This document shows, piece by piece, positions 7,995 through 16,212 of a DNA stretch of 64,000 nucleotides. A program made the translations under genes and the position numbers. This DNA is from Paenibacillus sp. Soil750 (GTDB lineage Bacteria; Bacillota; Bacilli; Paenibacillales; NBRC-103111): the NCBI RefSeq assembly GCF_001428045.1, contig NZ_LMSD01000001.1, positions 1 through 64,000 on the forward strand, written 5' to 3'. Position 1 is the stretch's first letter. Each line of letters starts with the position of its first letter. Below the pieces are notes generated by a model. That model worked only from the letters and a program-made list of their open reading frames with translations. It was not told the DNA's origin and made no database searches.

Positions 7995-9992
7995 CTATTT
8001 CACCGTATGCATGATATCCCAATCACGCTGCAAGATAATTCGTTCACCAACTTGGAAACGAATGGTTAAATGATTCATCCCTGGCTGAAGTGGGTGATCC
8101 ATTGAAATGTCATAAAGCCTACTACTATAACCTAAATCATAAAGTAGCTTCATCGCGGCAACTTGTTCGGTTGTGGATGTTTCGCCCGAATCTCGGTTCT
8201 TCACCGTGATTTGTAAGTCAGGAGCGATGCTATTGAACTCTACATACCGATTTTCATAGATAAGCCCTGACATATGCAAAGGATGATCAGAAGCAACAGG
8301 TGGCAGTTGTAAGTTATTAATCTTATACAGCTGAGCACTCAATGTGATAACCCTGCTATCCTGATAGCCGATGTTAACGCTTGTGGTAGCTCCAAACAAA
8401 GTCCTTATATCGGTCAGACTTAGGAATGGCGGGCCTTGAACACTTGAGGAATCAGGTGCAGACGATAGTTTCAATTGTTTAGCTAGCTTACCTTCCCAAA
8501 GGGTTCTAGCTTGAAGATCACCTGCTTTTATTTGAAAAGCATACCCGGAATCGTTCGTTAACGTCCACCAACCGGCGACGTCTGGACCTGATAGATCGAA
8601 ATGATACAAACGCGCTAGATAGGCAGTATCTAAGAAGGGTTCACCTTGCTTGTCGTCGTATCCGATGGATACATTACCGTCGGTATAGGCACCTTTCTCA
8701 TTTTGATTGAAACCTCCTTGAAAGGAGCTGTCTCCCTGGATTAACATATCGGATTCGCGGTCCTTCAAGATCACCCTATCCTGAAAGGGATCAAGACGAA
8801 TCCAAGATGTACCTACGAAAGAGTTAATCTGGAACCAACGGATACCATTCGGGTCGGTCCAAGCAGCAATGGGATGGAGCGTTTGTGGGCCAATCTGTCC
8901 ATGATTGAGGATAATTCCGGTATTTGGATAGCGAAAAAGTGTTGTGATAGGTGCGTTGAGTTGAATAGATGCTGTCTCAGCGACTGCATCCTCAGGCTCG
9001 GCAAAAGAAGGATTAAACCAGCCTTCACCCTGCGCGGTACGAATGTGAAACCAATCACCGTCGTAGCCATAGTTCGAGATGTACTCGTTATACGTTTTCT
9101 CAAAAGCAGGCAAGTCTCCCGTAAGGATTAGCTTAGGCTCATCCTCATACTGAGAAGAGGGATAGGCATACAACGCACTTGGCTTTGTTCGTTTAATGAT
9201 CTTGGTTTCGGCTACGATCGGTTGTCCACTGCCAAATGCCCATTTCGTTCCATCATCTGTTTCAATCTGATAATAGGTACCGAGCAAAGTCCGAAATTTG
9301 CCAGTCACATGTACAAACTGTTTCGGAAGTGTCCCGTCGGTTTGATAGGTTTGATAATTCATTTGAGGTGTAAGGTTAAAATAGAAATTGGCATAAAAGC
9401 TCATTTGATCTGCTGGATAAAAGGTGCCAATCTGATCTAAATTCAAATGAATCCATTGATCCCCCAGCCATGTTGTATGAATTTTCAACCACTTCTTGGG
9501 ATTGTAATCATCACTTGTTCCAGAGCTATTCCTGAACCAACCTTTTTCCGCGTCAACCACTTGGACTTCTTGTGGGGAAAGGGCTGCTGTAGGCTTGCTG
9601 TTTTCAGATGGCTTCGCATATAGGGAAGTTTCGGTCATCAAATTGATTGTCGTTGGCGGCGGGGCATCGAATTGCCAAGGAGCGGTTTTTATCCATCGAT
9701 CCCCGGCGTCGGTATGAATTTTCCACCAATTCCAAGCTCCTGACCAATGGTTTTCGGCTTCAATTACCTTAACGGTTTGGGGAGAGAGGGACCCTTCCGC
9801 TTTGTTCAATAGGGCATTCGGAATGACATAATAGGGAATGTCCTCAAGCAGGGTTAACTCTCTGGGGATATGGATCCCGTCCGCGACTTCCGTTGGTGTA
9901 TCTTCATATTCATAAGCGTTTCCTGAAGAAGCCCCAAGACTGACTTGCAAACCTATAGCGACTAGCCCTATTGCTATCGTCTTTTTCCACAT
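7995..9992 (-). CDS. Large secreted protein with five SH3-like (GW-type) units and a C-terminal stalk-like domain
   Basis: A 665-residue protein with a signal peptide (MWKKTIAIGLVAIGL, probable cleavage after GNA near residue 26). At least five similar units end in a Trp-rich strand: WWKIHTDAGDRWI (89-101), WLKIHTTWLGDQWI (168-181), YYQIETDDGTKWAF (240-253), WFHIRTAQGEGWF (314-326) and WFQINSFVGTSWI (386-398). This is the pattern of bacterial SH3/GW domains that bind cell-wall polymers. Around 515-560 (FLSLTDIRTLFGATTSVNI) it resembles the copper-amine-oxidase N-terminal stalk domain common on Paenibacillus surface proteins. No catalytic domain is visible, so a wall-binding or scaffolding role is inferred. 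The ATG follows AAGGAAGTGACAGACG. Confidence 0.8.
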   Translation of the reverse strand: MWKKTIAIGLVAIGLQVSLGASSGNAYEYEDTPTEVADGIHIPRELTLLEDIPYYVIPNALLNKAEGSLSPQTVKVIEAENHWSGAWNWWKIHTDAGDRWIKTAPWQFDAPPPTTINLMTETSLYAKPSENSKPTAALSPQEVQVVDAEKGWFRNSSGTSDDYNPKKWLKIHTTWLGDQWIHLNLDQIGTFYPADQMSFYANFYFNLTPQMNYQTYQTDGTLPKQFVHVTGKFRTLLGTYYQIETDDGTKWAFGSGQPIVAETKIIKRTKPSALYAYPSSQYEDEPKLILTGDLPAFEKTYNEYISNYGYDGDWFHIRTAQGEGWFNPSFAEPEDAVAETASIQLNAPITTLFRYPNTGIILNHGQIGPQTLHPIAAWTDPNGIRWFQINSFVGTSWIRLDPFQDRVILKDRESDMLIQGDSSFQGGFNQNEKGAYTDGNVSIGYDDKQGEPFLDTAYLARLYHFDLSGPDVAGWWTLTNDSGYAFQIKAGDLQARTLWEGKLAKQLKLSSAPDSSSVQGPPFLSLTDIRTLFGATTSVNIGYQDSRVITLSAQLYKINNLQLPPVASDHPLHMSGLIYENRYVEFNSIAPDLQITVKNRDSGETSTTEQVAAMKLLYDLGYSSRLYDISMDHPLQPGMNHLTIRFQVGERIILQRDWDIMHTVK

Positions 9993-10082
9993 CGTCTGTC
10001 ACTTCCTTATTTGATTATTTCAATCACCTAGTATGTTCTACTATAAAATGGATAATAAGTTGTGCGAACGAGTTAAAAACTC

Positions 10083-10126
10083 AAAAAGGACACCTTCACC
10101 CCGAGAGGGGAAACGAAGATGCCTTT
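10083..10126 (-). terminator. Terminator of the MFS transporter gene
   Basis: On the minus strand an imperfect long hairpin (AAAGGCATCTTCG ... GAAGGTGTCCTTT with an inner CCCC/GGGG stem) is followed by a T-rich tract (TTTTTGAGTTTTT), just after the stop codon of the MFS gene. Confidence 0.75.
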
Positions 10127-10150
10127 ATTCATTTGAATCGTCGTTCCGTT

Positions 10151-11491
10151 CTATTTGGTTGCCGCGCTATCCTCGATATCTATCCGCATCCCTGAGAGCC
10201 TGTACCACAGAAGCATGCCTAGTGAGCAAAGCCCAACGATAATTAACAAACCATATACATGCTTGTACGCATGCAGGAGCGACGTATTCCGCTGGATCTC
10301 AAGTAGAATACCGCATATCGCGACAGACATGGATCCTCCAAAAAACTGGATCAGCTGCATAAGTCCCATGCCCGAGCCAATTAAATGCTTCGGCAAGATG
10401 CGTGAAGTCTCATTATTTAACGATGCGATTGTTGCGGAAAAGGCAGGAGAGAAACAAAGATAACCGATCATGACGACAAGCGGTGAAGCACCAAGCAATG
10501 TCGAGAATGCGATCATCACCAGGGATAAAACTCCGTGGCCGATAAGCAGAAACCGCAGATTGCCGAATCGATCAATCCAACGGCCGACGAAGCGGGTTAG
10601 GAACGCGGACAGAATCGCGCCTGGCGCAATCGTTAAACCGATAGTCATGGCGGATTGATTGAACACCTTGGCTAGAACGAGTGGCATTAGAAATAGATTC
10701 CCAAGGTTCAGGACCAGAATACAGAATCCAATGACTACAAGCTTCCGAAACGCTGGATTTGCTAGTAATAAGGGGTTTATGAACGTGTTACTTGATCGTT
10801 TCAAGTGCCAAACATGTATGCCAAAGGAAATGGCACTAATGGCAAGCCAAACGCCTGAAATTTGCGTGACCGCGAGTAGTAAGGTCGCGGCATTGACGAC
10901 CGTCAATAGTGCCCCTAGCATGTCAAATCGGAACGGCACAGGCTGTTCTTTGGGAAGCAAGCGCAAGAGAATGGGAAGAATGACTAAGACTAGGCAGGTA
11001 ATGGCGAACAACCCATTCCAGCCAAAGTATTCACTTATTAATCCGCCAACGATCGGGCCGAGTCCGAAGGCCATCGCGCTCCCAGCGGAAATCATCGCAA
11101 TCGCCGAGCCTCTTCGTTCAATCGGGATGTAGCGGCTGGCGAGAACCAACCCAAGTCCAGCCATCACCCCTGCGCCTGCGGATTGTAGAATACGTGCCGC
11201 CAGCAGTGTGTGGAACTCCGTTGCGAACAGTCCGAACACTGAGGAAAGTCCGAGCACAATCAGTCCTACCGTGAGCAGTTTACGAATCTGCACCACATCG
11301 GAGAGTCTACTGTATATAACCGTAGATAAGGCATAGCCAATGGAATAGCTGGAGATGACCCAGGATCCGAGATCCGCCGTGATGTTAAGATCTTGAATAA
11401 TACTGGGAATCGAGACGTTGAACATCGTCGTATTCATAACCACAATGAACAAACCGATTGTCCAAACGGGCATTACAATTTTATCGTTCAT
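10151..11491 (-). CDS. MFS drug/metabolite exporter (DHA2-like)
   Basis: A 446-residue major facilitator protein with at least twelve hydrophobic segments. Near the N-terminus MNTTMFNVSIPSIIQDL is the TM1 signature of the DHA2 drug:H+ antiporters, followed by SSYSIGYALSTVIYSRLSD and the loop 2-3 motif. The conserved motif C-like segment GLGPIVGGLISEYFGW lies near residue 145. It should export a toxic compound or metabolite in exchange for protons; the substrate cannot be told. Start at 11491 follows AGGATGGTACAC; an ATG nine bases upstream lies within the ribosome binding site. A promoter and a long palindrome sit upstream, which suggests regulated expression. Confidence 0.85.
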   Translation of the reverse strand: MNDKIVMPVWTIGLFIVVMNTTMFNVSIPSIIQDLNITADLGSWVISSYSIGYALSTVIYSRLSDVVQIRKLLTVGLIVLGLSSVFGLFATEFHTLLAARILQSAGAGVMAGLGLVLASRYIPIERRGSAIAMISAGSAMAFGLGPIVGGLISEYFGWNGLFAITCLVLVILPILLRLLPKEQPVPFRFDMLGALLTVVNAATLLLAVTQISGVWLAISAISFGIHVWHLKRSSNTFINPLLLANPAFRKLVVIGFCILVLNLGNLFLMPLVLAKVFNQSAMTIGLTIAPGAILSAFLTRFVGRWIDRFGNLRFLLIGHGVLSLVMIAFSTLLGASPLVVMIGYLCFSPAFSATIASLNNETSRILPKHLIGSGMGLMQLIQFFGGSMSVAICGILLEIQRNTSLLHAYKHVYGLLIIVGLCSLGMLLWYRLSGMRIDIEDSAATK

Positions 11492-11541
11492 GTGTACCAT
11501 CCTGTCTGACGCGAGAAGTTAAGTTTGATTTCTTTACCACA

Positions 11542-11583
11542 TAAGAAAGTATAAGTTTTCGGTGCCCGAAAACCTCTTTCTTA
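11542..11583. promoter_or_regulatory. Nested palindrome in the leader of the MFS gene (operator or RNA hairpin)
   Basis: Two nested inverted repeats share one centre: TAAGAAAG / CTTTCTTA outside and TTTTCGG / CCGAAAA inside, with TGC in the middle. The element begins right after the minus-strand -10 box at 11583, so it would occupy the first transcribed bases. It could be a repressor operator for the exporter or a 5' RNA hairpin. Confidence 0.6.
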
Positions 11584-11611
11584 TTATAAACCTACATCGT
11601 CTAATAGCCAA
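11583..11611 (-). promoter_or_regulatory. SigA-type promoter of the MFS gene
   Basis: On the minus strand TTGGCT (11606-11611), 17 bases, then a perfect TATAAT (11583-11588). The -35 box matches the consensus at four of six positions. Confidence 0.65.
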
Positions 11612-11633
11612 AACAGTTGAAGACACATGCCAA

Positions 11634-11662
11634 TTGACAGGTGGGAATAATCGATGTATTAT
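11634..11662 (+). promoter_or_regulatory. SigA-type promoter of the sdpR/sdpI-like operon
   Basis: A perfect TTGACA (11634-11639), 17-base spacer, then TATTAT (11657-11662). It lies about 45 bases before the TTG start of the ArsR-type regulator. Confidence 0.85.
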
Positions 11663-11672
11663 TTTATTATAC

Positions 11673-11692
11673 ATTTAGACAAATATCTAAAT
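11673..11692. promoter_or_regulatory. Candidate operator of the ArsR/SdpR-type autorepressor
   Basis: Perfect inverted repeat ATTTAGA - CAAATA - TCTAAAT (7-bp arms) between the -10 box and the ribosome binding site of the regulator gene. ArsR-family repressors bind AT-rich palindromes in this position, so autorepression is a reasonable inference. Confidence 0.7.
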
Positions 11693-11708
11693 AAGGAGGG
11701 ACTTCCAT

Positions 11709-11987
11709 TTGAATGAGGCATTTAAAGCGCTAGCGGACCCGACTCGTCGTGAAATTTTGCAACTGCTGCGAGAAAAGAGTATGAATGCTGGTGATATTGC
11801 TGATCATTTCAAGATTAGTAAGCCGAGCATATCGCATCATTTGAACTTGCTTAAACAGGCGGGACTCGTTATGGATGAACGTCATGGACAACATATCCTG
11901 TATACCTTGCACACTACAGTTGTTGAAGACGTCATCGGATGGATGTTTAACATACTTAACAAAAAAGATGAGGAGGAATCGTCATGA
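11709..11987 (+). CDS. ArsR-family autorepressor, SdpR type
   Basis: A 92-residue winged-helix repressor. The fold signature is clear: MNEAFKALADPTRREILQLL, then the recognition region GDIADHFKISKPSISHHLNL and the wing AGLVMDERHGQHILYTLH. It lacks the metal-binding cysteine pairs of true ArsR/SmtB sensors, as does SdpR of Bacillus subtilis. In B. subtilis SdpR represses its own operon and is inactivated when the membrane protein SdpI captures the SdpC toxin. The start is TTG, set by AAGGAGGGAC ten bases upstream. The stop overlaps the start of the sdpI-like gene (ATGA), so the two are translationally coupled. No SdpABC toxin genes are present in the window. Confidence 0.88.
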   Translation: MNEAFKALADPTRREILQLLREKSMNAGDIADHFKISKPSISHHLNLLKQAGLVMDERHGQHILYTLHTTVVEDVIGWMFNILNKKDEEESS

Positions 11988-12622
11988 AAAAATGGAAGGA
12001 AATTTTGTTACTTGTGATTAGCCTTTCCCCAGCGATAGGGGGCTTCATTCTGTATAACCGTCTTCCGGACACGATGGCGAGCCATTTTGGCGTAAATAAT
12101 GAAGTGAACGGGACGATGAGCAAAGAAATCTCGCTGCTCATGCTAGTACTGCTGGGTCTGCTGCCGCTATTCATGCGGGCTATGAGAGCGATCGATCCGA
12201 AGAAAGCAAATTTCGAGAAATTTCCTGCAGCATTTGAGGTGACGCGGTTCGGAGTTACGATCCTTTTAGCTATCGTAGGTTGGGCAATCATTGTCTTTAA
12301 CTTGGGCTACAGCTTGGACTTTAAGAAAATGACGATGATTTTACTGGGCGTGTTGTTTGCCGTTATGGGGAACTTTTTAACACAAGTGAAGCCCAACTAT
12401 ACGTTTGGCATACGGACACCGTGGACGCTCGCTAACGAAGAAATTTGGAGAAAGACACATCGTTTGGGAGGTCCACTGATGATGATTGGCGGCATTGTTG
12501 CCTTCATTGCAGCGTTTTTAACGAGCTCAATTGCGATCGGCATATTTATAGCCGCTATCGTCATTAGTTCTTTCATTCCGATTATTTATTCGTATGTGAT
12601 GTTTACTCGGCTATCGAAATAA
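11984..12622 (+). CDS. SdpI-family membrane protein (immunity/signalling)
   Basis: A 212-residue membrane protein with about six hydrophobic segments. The N-terminal DUF1648-type part is seen as LYNRLPDTMASHFGVNNEVN; the SdpI family core follows with NYTFGIRTPWTLANEEIWRK and THRLGG. In B. subtilis SdpI protects against the SdpC killing factor and sequesters SdpR at the membrane. Here it is the second gene of a two-gene operon with the SdpR-type repressor, and without toxin genes. It may protect against toxins of other cells or sense a membrane signal. It ends in a good terminator at 12635. Confidence 0.88.
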   Translation: MKKWKEILLLVISLSPAIGGFILYNRLPDTMASHFGVNNEVNGTMSKEISLLMLVLLGLLPLFMRAMRAIDPKKANFEKFPAAFEVTRFGVTILLAIVGWAIIVFNLGYSLDFKKMTMILLGVLFAVMGNFLTQVKPNYTFGIRTPWTLANEEIWRKTHRLGGPLMMIGGIVAFIAAFLTSSIAIGIFIAAIVISSFIPIIYSYVMFTRLSK

Positions 12623-12634
12623 TGAGGAGTATTT

Positions 12635-12666
12635 AGGCTGCCAGCGATTGCTGAGCAGTCTTTTTT
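12635..12666 (+). terminator. Terminator of the sdpR/sdpI-like operon
   Basis: AGGCTGC-CAGC / GCTG-A-GCAGTCT stem with loop GATT, followed by six T residues. Confidence 0.85.
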
Positions 12667-13648
12667 ACATTTGTTTAACACCATTAACATGTAAGCTTGG
12701 CGTATCACTTTTCAAGGCATATTTCCGATTCAGCAGAAAGCCGAAGAGAGAAGCAAGGGATTGCTGGAACAGCATGCCAAGCACGACTGGGATCGCCACG
12801 GGTGGCGGGAAGTAAGCTACAGCGAGTACCGCGCCCGCACTAATATTCCGCATACCACTGTTAAAAGTAAGGGCAACCACGACATCTTGCTCCCAGCGGA
12901 ACAATCTAGCGACAAGCCAACCGATCATGTAGCCAAGTGAGGCCACGATAAGTACAAAACCTGCCAACCCGAGCAGCTTTGCGTTGAAGTCACGCAAATA
13001 CGGAGCGATGACGGAGCTGTTAATGGCAACGACGACGCCCATGAATATTTTCGAAAAAGGACCTAAACGGCCTCCCCATTGCTCCTTAATTTTCCCACGC
13101 GACCATTGATTCAGCAGCATCCCAATGAGAGAAGGAACGACGATCATGAAGAACAAGCCTTTCATCATCGCAAACGTATCGAGCTGCACTTTGGTGCCAA
13201 CCAATATAGAGAGCGTATACGGCACTACGAAGGGTGAAAGAATCGTATCCATCAGGATGATCGATAACGTTAATACAATATTGCCTCGATAAATGGCCAC
13301 CCACACAAAGCTTGTAATCCCTGTTGGAATAGCTGCGGCCAAAATAAGTCCCGTAATTGTCAGCGGTTCATGACTATAGACAGCATGACCGAGTCCGAGT
13401 GCGATCAGTGGCATCCCGACATGCAAAATGAACAAAGTAGTGAGAAGGGGCAGTGGTTGAACGACGACCTTGATGAATTCTTTGAAGCTCGAAGCGATGC
13501 TCCCCGAAAAAGTCATGAAAGCAAACAACCATGGCGACAAATAAGTAAATCCAGATAAGTGACTTCCGAGTAGAACCCCGATAAGGACACTAATGGGTGT
13601 GATCAGCGGCAAAATCTTTTCTAATTGACGATTTAATTGAGGCAGCAT
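12665..13648 (-). CDS. Bile acid:sodium symporter (BASS) family transporter
   Basis: A 327-residue membrane protein with about nine or ten hydrophobic segments and the BASS family pattern: PWLFAFMTFSGSIASSFKEF near residue 40, LAAAIPTGITSFVWVAIYRG (a discontinuous-helix region) near 105, and ALTFNSGMRNISAGAVLAVA near 255, which matches the second crossover motif with its conserved Asn. Bacterial BASS proteins carry organic anions or amino-acid-like metabolites with sodium; the substrate here is unknown. Start ATG follows AAAGGATG. It lies 45 bases downstream of an Lrp-type regulator on the same strand, which probably controls it. Confidence 0.85.
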   Translation of the reverse strand: MLPQLNRQLEKILPLITPISVLIGVLLGSHLSGFTYLSPWLFAFMTFSGSIASSFKEFIKVVVQPLPLLTTLFILHVGMPLIALGLGHAVYSHEPLTITGLILAAAIPTGITSFVWVAIYRGNIVLTLSIILMDTILSPFVVPYTLSILVGTKVQLDTFAMMKGLFFMIVVPSLIGMLLNQWSRGKIKEQWGGRLGPFSKIFMGVVVAINSSVIAPYLRDFNAKLLGLAGFVLIVASLGYMIGWLVARLFRWEQDVVVALTFNSGMRNISAGAVLAVAYFPPPVAIPVVLGMLFQQSLASLFGFLLNRKYALKSDTPSLHVNGVKQM

Positions 13649-13693
13649 CTAGGTGAACATCCTTTCGTGACCAGCTTGAAGCGAAGCAGACTG

Positions 13694-14143
13694 CTATTTG
13701 ACTTGCCCGATGGAAAGACTGATTTTGTAATTGCCATAGGTGAGAAGTTCATCCAGGAAAGCATTCAATTCAAGGGGCGTACGGACGCGCACTCTCATCC
13801 AATAACAGCCTTCGCCGCTGACGCGGTGCGTCTCTACAACACTCTCTTGGTGTTGAATATATGTGAGGAAAGCTTGGTGAGCCGTATTAGATTTCATAAA
13901 AACAACGATAAACGCGTGCACGACCTGCCCGATTTTCTCGGGATTCCAGTTTACAGTATAACCCGTAATGATGCCGAGATCCTGGAGCTTACGTACGCGT
14001 GCGCCGACCGCTTGGCCAGTTAGATGAACCTGTTGACCAATCGCTTTATGCGACTGAGTAGCATCTAGTAGTAAATGCTGTAAGATACGTAAATCGATCT
14101 CATCGATCGGTGGGTTGCTTAGCACGTGTTGAATTCCTTTCAC
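13694..14143 (-). CDS. Lrp/AsnC family transcriptional regulator
   Basis: A 149-residue protein with an N-terminal helix-turn-helix (IDEIDLRILQHLLLDATQSH, then IGQQVHLTGQAVGARVRKLQ) and a C-terminal RAM ligand-binding domain (VVFMKSNTAHQAF; the turn HRVSGEGCYWMRVRVRT carries the conserved Gly-containing effector loop). Lrp-type regulators form octamers and respond to amino acids or related metabolites. It sits directly upstream of the BASS transporter on the same strand, suggesting ligand-controlled uptake or export. Confidence 0.88.
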   Translation of the reverse strand: MKGIQHVLSNPPIDEIDLRILQHLLLDATQSHKAIGQQVHLTGQAVGARVRKLQDLGIITGYTVNWNPEKIGQVVHAFIVVFMKSNTAHQAFLTYIQHQESVVETHRVSGEGCYWMRVRVRTPLELNAFLDELLTYGNYKISLSIGQVK

Positions 14144-14251
14144 AATGAAATGGAAAATCGTATATTCGTTTCAGCAGATTGTATGAGAAACAAGCGAATT
14201 ATTTTACAATTGTAGCAGAACAACAATTAGAAGATAAGAGGTGCTTTGAAA

Positions 14252-15001
14252 ATGAAGCTTCAACTCATTCGCCATGCCACACTTTGGCTGGAATACGCAG
14301 GCATTAAATTCCTGATTGATCCGATGTTTAGTGACGCGGGGGTAAACCCGCCAATCGTGAATACAACCAATCCAAGACGGAATCCCCTCGTGCCTCTGCC
14401 ATTTCCGATAACAGAAATAGATCAACCAGACTTGATTATTGTGACACATTTGCATGGGGATCACTGGGATGGAGCAGCAGAGGAAGCACTGCCGAAATCG
14501 ACGCCTATCCTGTGTCAACCAGGAGATGAAGGAGCGTTTAAGGCTGCTGGGTTTACGTCTGTGACGGCCATTCAGGAGTCATTTACACAACAGGGAGTAA
14601 CCTTGTTCCGAACATCTGGGCAGCATGGAACTGGGGAGATTGGGAAGTTGATGGGGCAGGTTTCGGGCTTTGTGTTCAAAGCGGAGAACGAGCCGACACT
14701 ATATCTCGCGGGGGATACAATTTGGTGTGACGACGTACAGCAAGCGTTGGAAACGTATCTGCCAGATTGGACAGTCGTTAATGCGGGCGGTGCGCAGTTC
14801 GAAGTGGGTGATCCCATCACAATGGATGCGAACGATGTGGTGAGCCTGTGCCGGTACGCGCCATTCACGAAAATCGTTGCCGTGCACATGGATGCGATCA
14901 ATCATTGTCATGTGACGCGAGCGGATTTGCGGGGCAGATTGGGAGTGGAAGGGTTGTTGGAGCAGGTTGTGATTCCGGAGGATGGAGAGTGGGTGTATTA
15001 A
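14252..15001 (+). CDS. MBL-fold metallo-hydrolase (UlaG-like)
   Basis: A 249-residue metallo-beta-lactamase-fold hydrolase. Metal-binding motif THLHGDHWD is near residue 70, with further ligands expected at SGQHG (about 126), AGDTIW (about 155) and VAVHMDAINH (about 213). The overall pattern matches the UlaG/YtkL-like group that hydrolyses lactones, nucleotides or similar esters with two metal ions. The substrate is not deducible. A TTG two codons upstream is in frame, but AAGAGGTGC lies 8 bases from the ATG at 14252, which is preferred. It is divergent from the Lrp regulator. Confidence 0.85.
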   Translation: MKLQLIRHATLWLEYAGIKFLIDPMFSDAGVNPPIVNTTNPRRNPLVPLPFPITEIDQPDLIIVTHLHGDHWDGAAEEALPKSTPILCQPGDEGAFKAAGFTSVTAIQESFTQQGVTLFRTSGQHGTGEIGKLMGQVSGFVFKAENEPTLYLAGDTIWCDDVQQALETYLPDWTVVNAGGAQFEVGDPITMDANDVVSLCRYAPFTKIVAVHMDAINHCHVTRADLRGRLGVEGLLEQVVIPEDGEWVY

Positions 15002-15062
15002 CTCATAACCCATAACTCAAAACTAAGCCACTCCACGGTTCTCGCTCCCTCCTATATGTGCC

Positions 15063-15245
15063 ATTGGATAAATACAGTAGAATGCAGATTTTGAGATGAA
15101 AAATCCAACTTTGATTGGATAAATCCAATTGAATGTCAGATTTTCCTACGAAATCGACCCATTTGGAAGGTTAAGAATGGAATTATCCAATGGAAGTTGA
15201 GAATGAACCTCCCAAAACGGATAAATCACTGGATAAAATCCAATG
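15063..15245. repeat. Cluster of 51-bp repeat units with inverted copies
   Basis: Two direct units start with ATTGGATAAAT at 15063 and 15114 (51 bases apart) and share AATG(T)CAGATTTT further in. An inverted copy of the unit start (ATTATCCAAT) ends at 15191. Another pair of related motifs (ACTGGATAAAATCCAATGG) lies at about 15228-15246. No gene is visible in 15002-15339, which also holds the hflC terminator. Confidence 0.75.
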
Positions 15246-15274
15246 GCTGCTCATTGGAAAATGATTAATGACAT

Positions 15275-15312
15275 AAACAAAAAGCATGCCATCCTCAGAT
15301 GTGCATGCTTTT
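15275..15312 (-). terminator. Terminator of the hflK-hflC operon
   Basis: AAAAGCATGC / GCATGCTTTT stem at 15280-15289 and 15303-15312; on the minus strand it is followed by TTTTTGTTT shortly after the hflC stop. Confidence 0.85.
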
Positions 15313-15339
15313 GTTACACTTACTTGGGGGGAGCTACTA

Positions 15340-16212
15340 TTATTTGCCAAGTAAAATTTTCGTATACGGAGAATCGATAGGCAGCATGATGACCGGCTCC
15401 CCTTTAAATGACACTAAGTAACTATCCAACGTACGGTAGAAATTGTAGAAAGCAGGATCCTGGCCGTAAGCGGAGTTGTAGATTTTAGCCGCTTCTTGCT
15501 CGCCTTCAGCCACAATTTTCTTCGCATCTGCTTGAGCTTGAGCGATTAACTCACTTGCCTGTCTGTCGGCTTTGGAAGTGATTTTCTTGGATTCTTCATC
15601 GCCCTCGGACAAGTACTTTGCCGCAATAGACTGGCGATCAGAGATCATCCGTTTATACACGCTTTGCTTGTTGGAATCAGGCAGATCCGTGCGCTTGATG
15701 CGCACATCGACGATCTGGATACCGTAGTTATCGCGCTCCATTAACTCGGAAACTTCCTTCGTAATCTCATCGTTCAAGTTGCCACGTTGCGTGTTTTCAC
15801 TAATGATATCGCTGTAATTGATTTCCGATAGCTTCCGTCTAACGGTGTTATATACTGCGGCATCAATACGCTCTTCCCCGCCAGTAATCGATTGAATCGT
15901 GCGCAAGAATTGCTGAGCATCATCAATCCGCCATACCGTATAGTTATCAACTTCGATCGGCTTTTTATCTTTGGTCAAAATGGAAGTAGGTTTGCTGTCA
16001 TACACCATCTGATATTTGGGAAGCGTGCGAACCGATTCAATGAATGGGATTTTAAAATGAATGCCAGGTTCTGTTTGGATACGAACAGCTTCTCCGAATT
16101 TGAGAACGACGCGGTATTGGCCTTCTTTGACAATAAAGATGGATATCAGGAAGAAAATGACGAGAACGACACCAAGGATGGATCTCATAATCCATTTGCT
16201 TTGTAAAGTCAT
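15340..16212 (-). CDS. hflC: SPFH/prohibitin-family membrane protease modulator HflC
   Basis: A 290-residue band-7 (SPFH) protein. One N-terminal membrane helix (about 9-28) is followed by VKEGQYRVVLKFGEAVRIQT and PGIHFKIPF, the HflC signature, then a long coiled-coil helix rich in Ala/Glu/Lys (about 195-250). In Escherichia coli HflC forms with HflK a large cage around the FtsH protease and restrains it. Its ATG overlaps the hflK stop by four bases, so the two subunits are translationally coupled. It is the second gene of the operon. Confidence 0.93.
   Translation of the reverse strand: MTLQSKWIMRSILGVVLVIFFLISIFIVKEGQYRVVLKFGEAVRIQTEPGIHFKIPFIESVRTLPKYQMVYDSKPTSILTKDKKPIEVDNYTVWRIDDAQQFLRTIQSITGGEERIDAAVYNTVRRKLSEINYSDIISENTQRGNLNDEITKEVSELMERDNYGIQIVDVRIKRTDLPDSNKQSVYKRMISDRQSIAAKYLSEGDEESKKITSKADRQASELIAQAQADAKKIVAEGEQEAAKIYNSAYGQDPAFYNFYRTLDSYLVSFKGEPVIMLPIDSPYTKILLGK

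Noticed and set aside
10659..11132. A 157-codon plus-strand frame opposite the MFS gene
   Set aside because: Antisense to a well-supported transporter; no coding signature.
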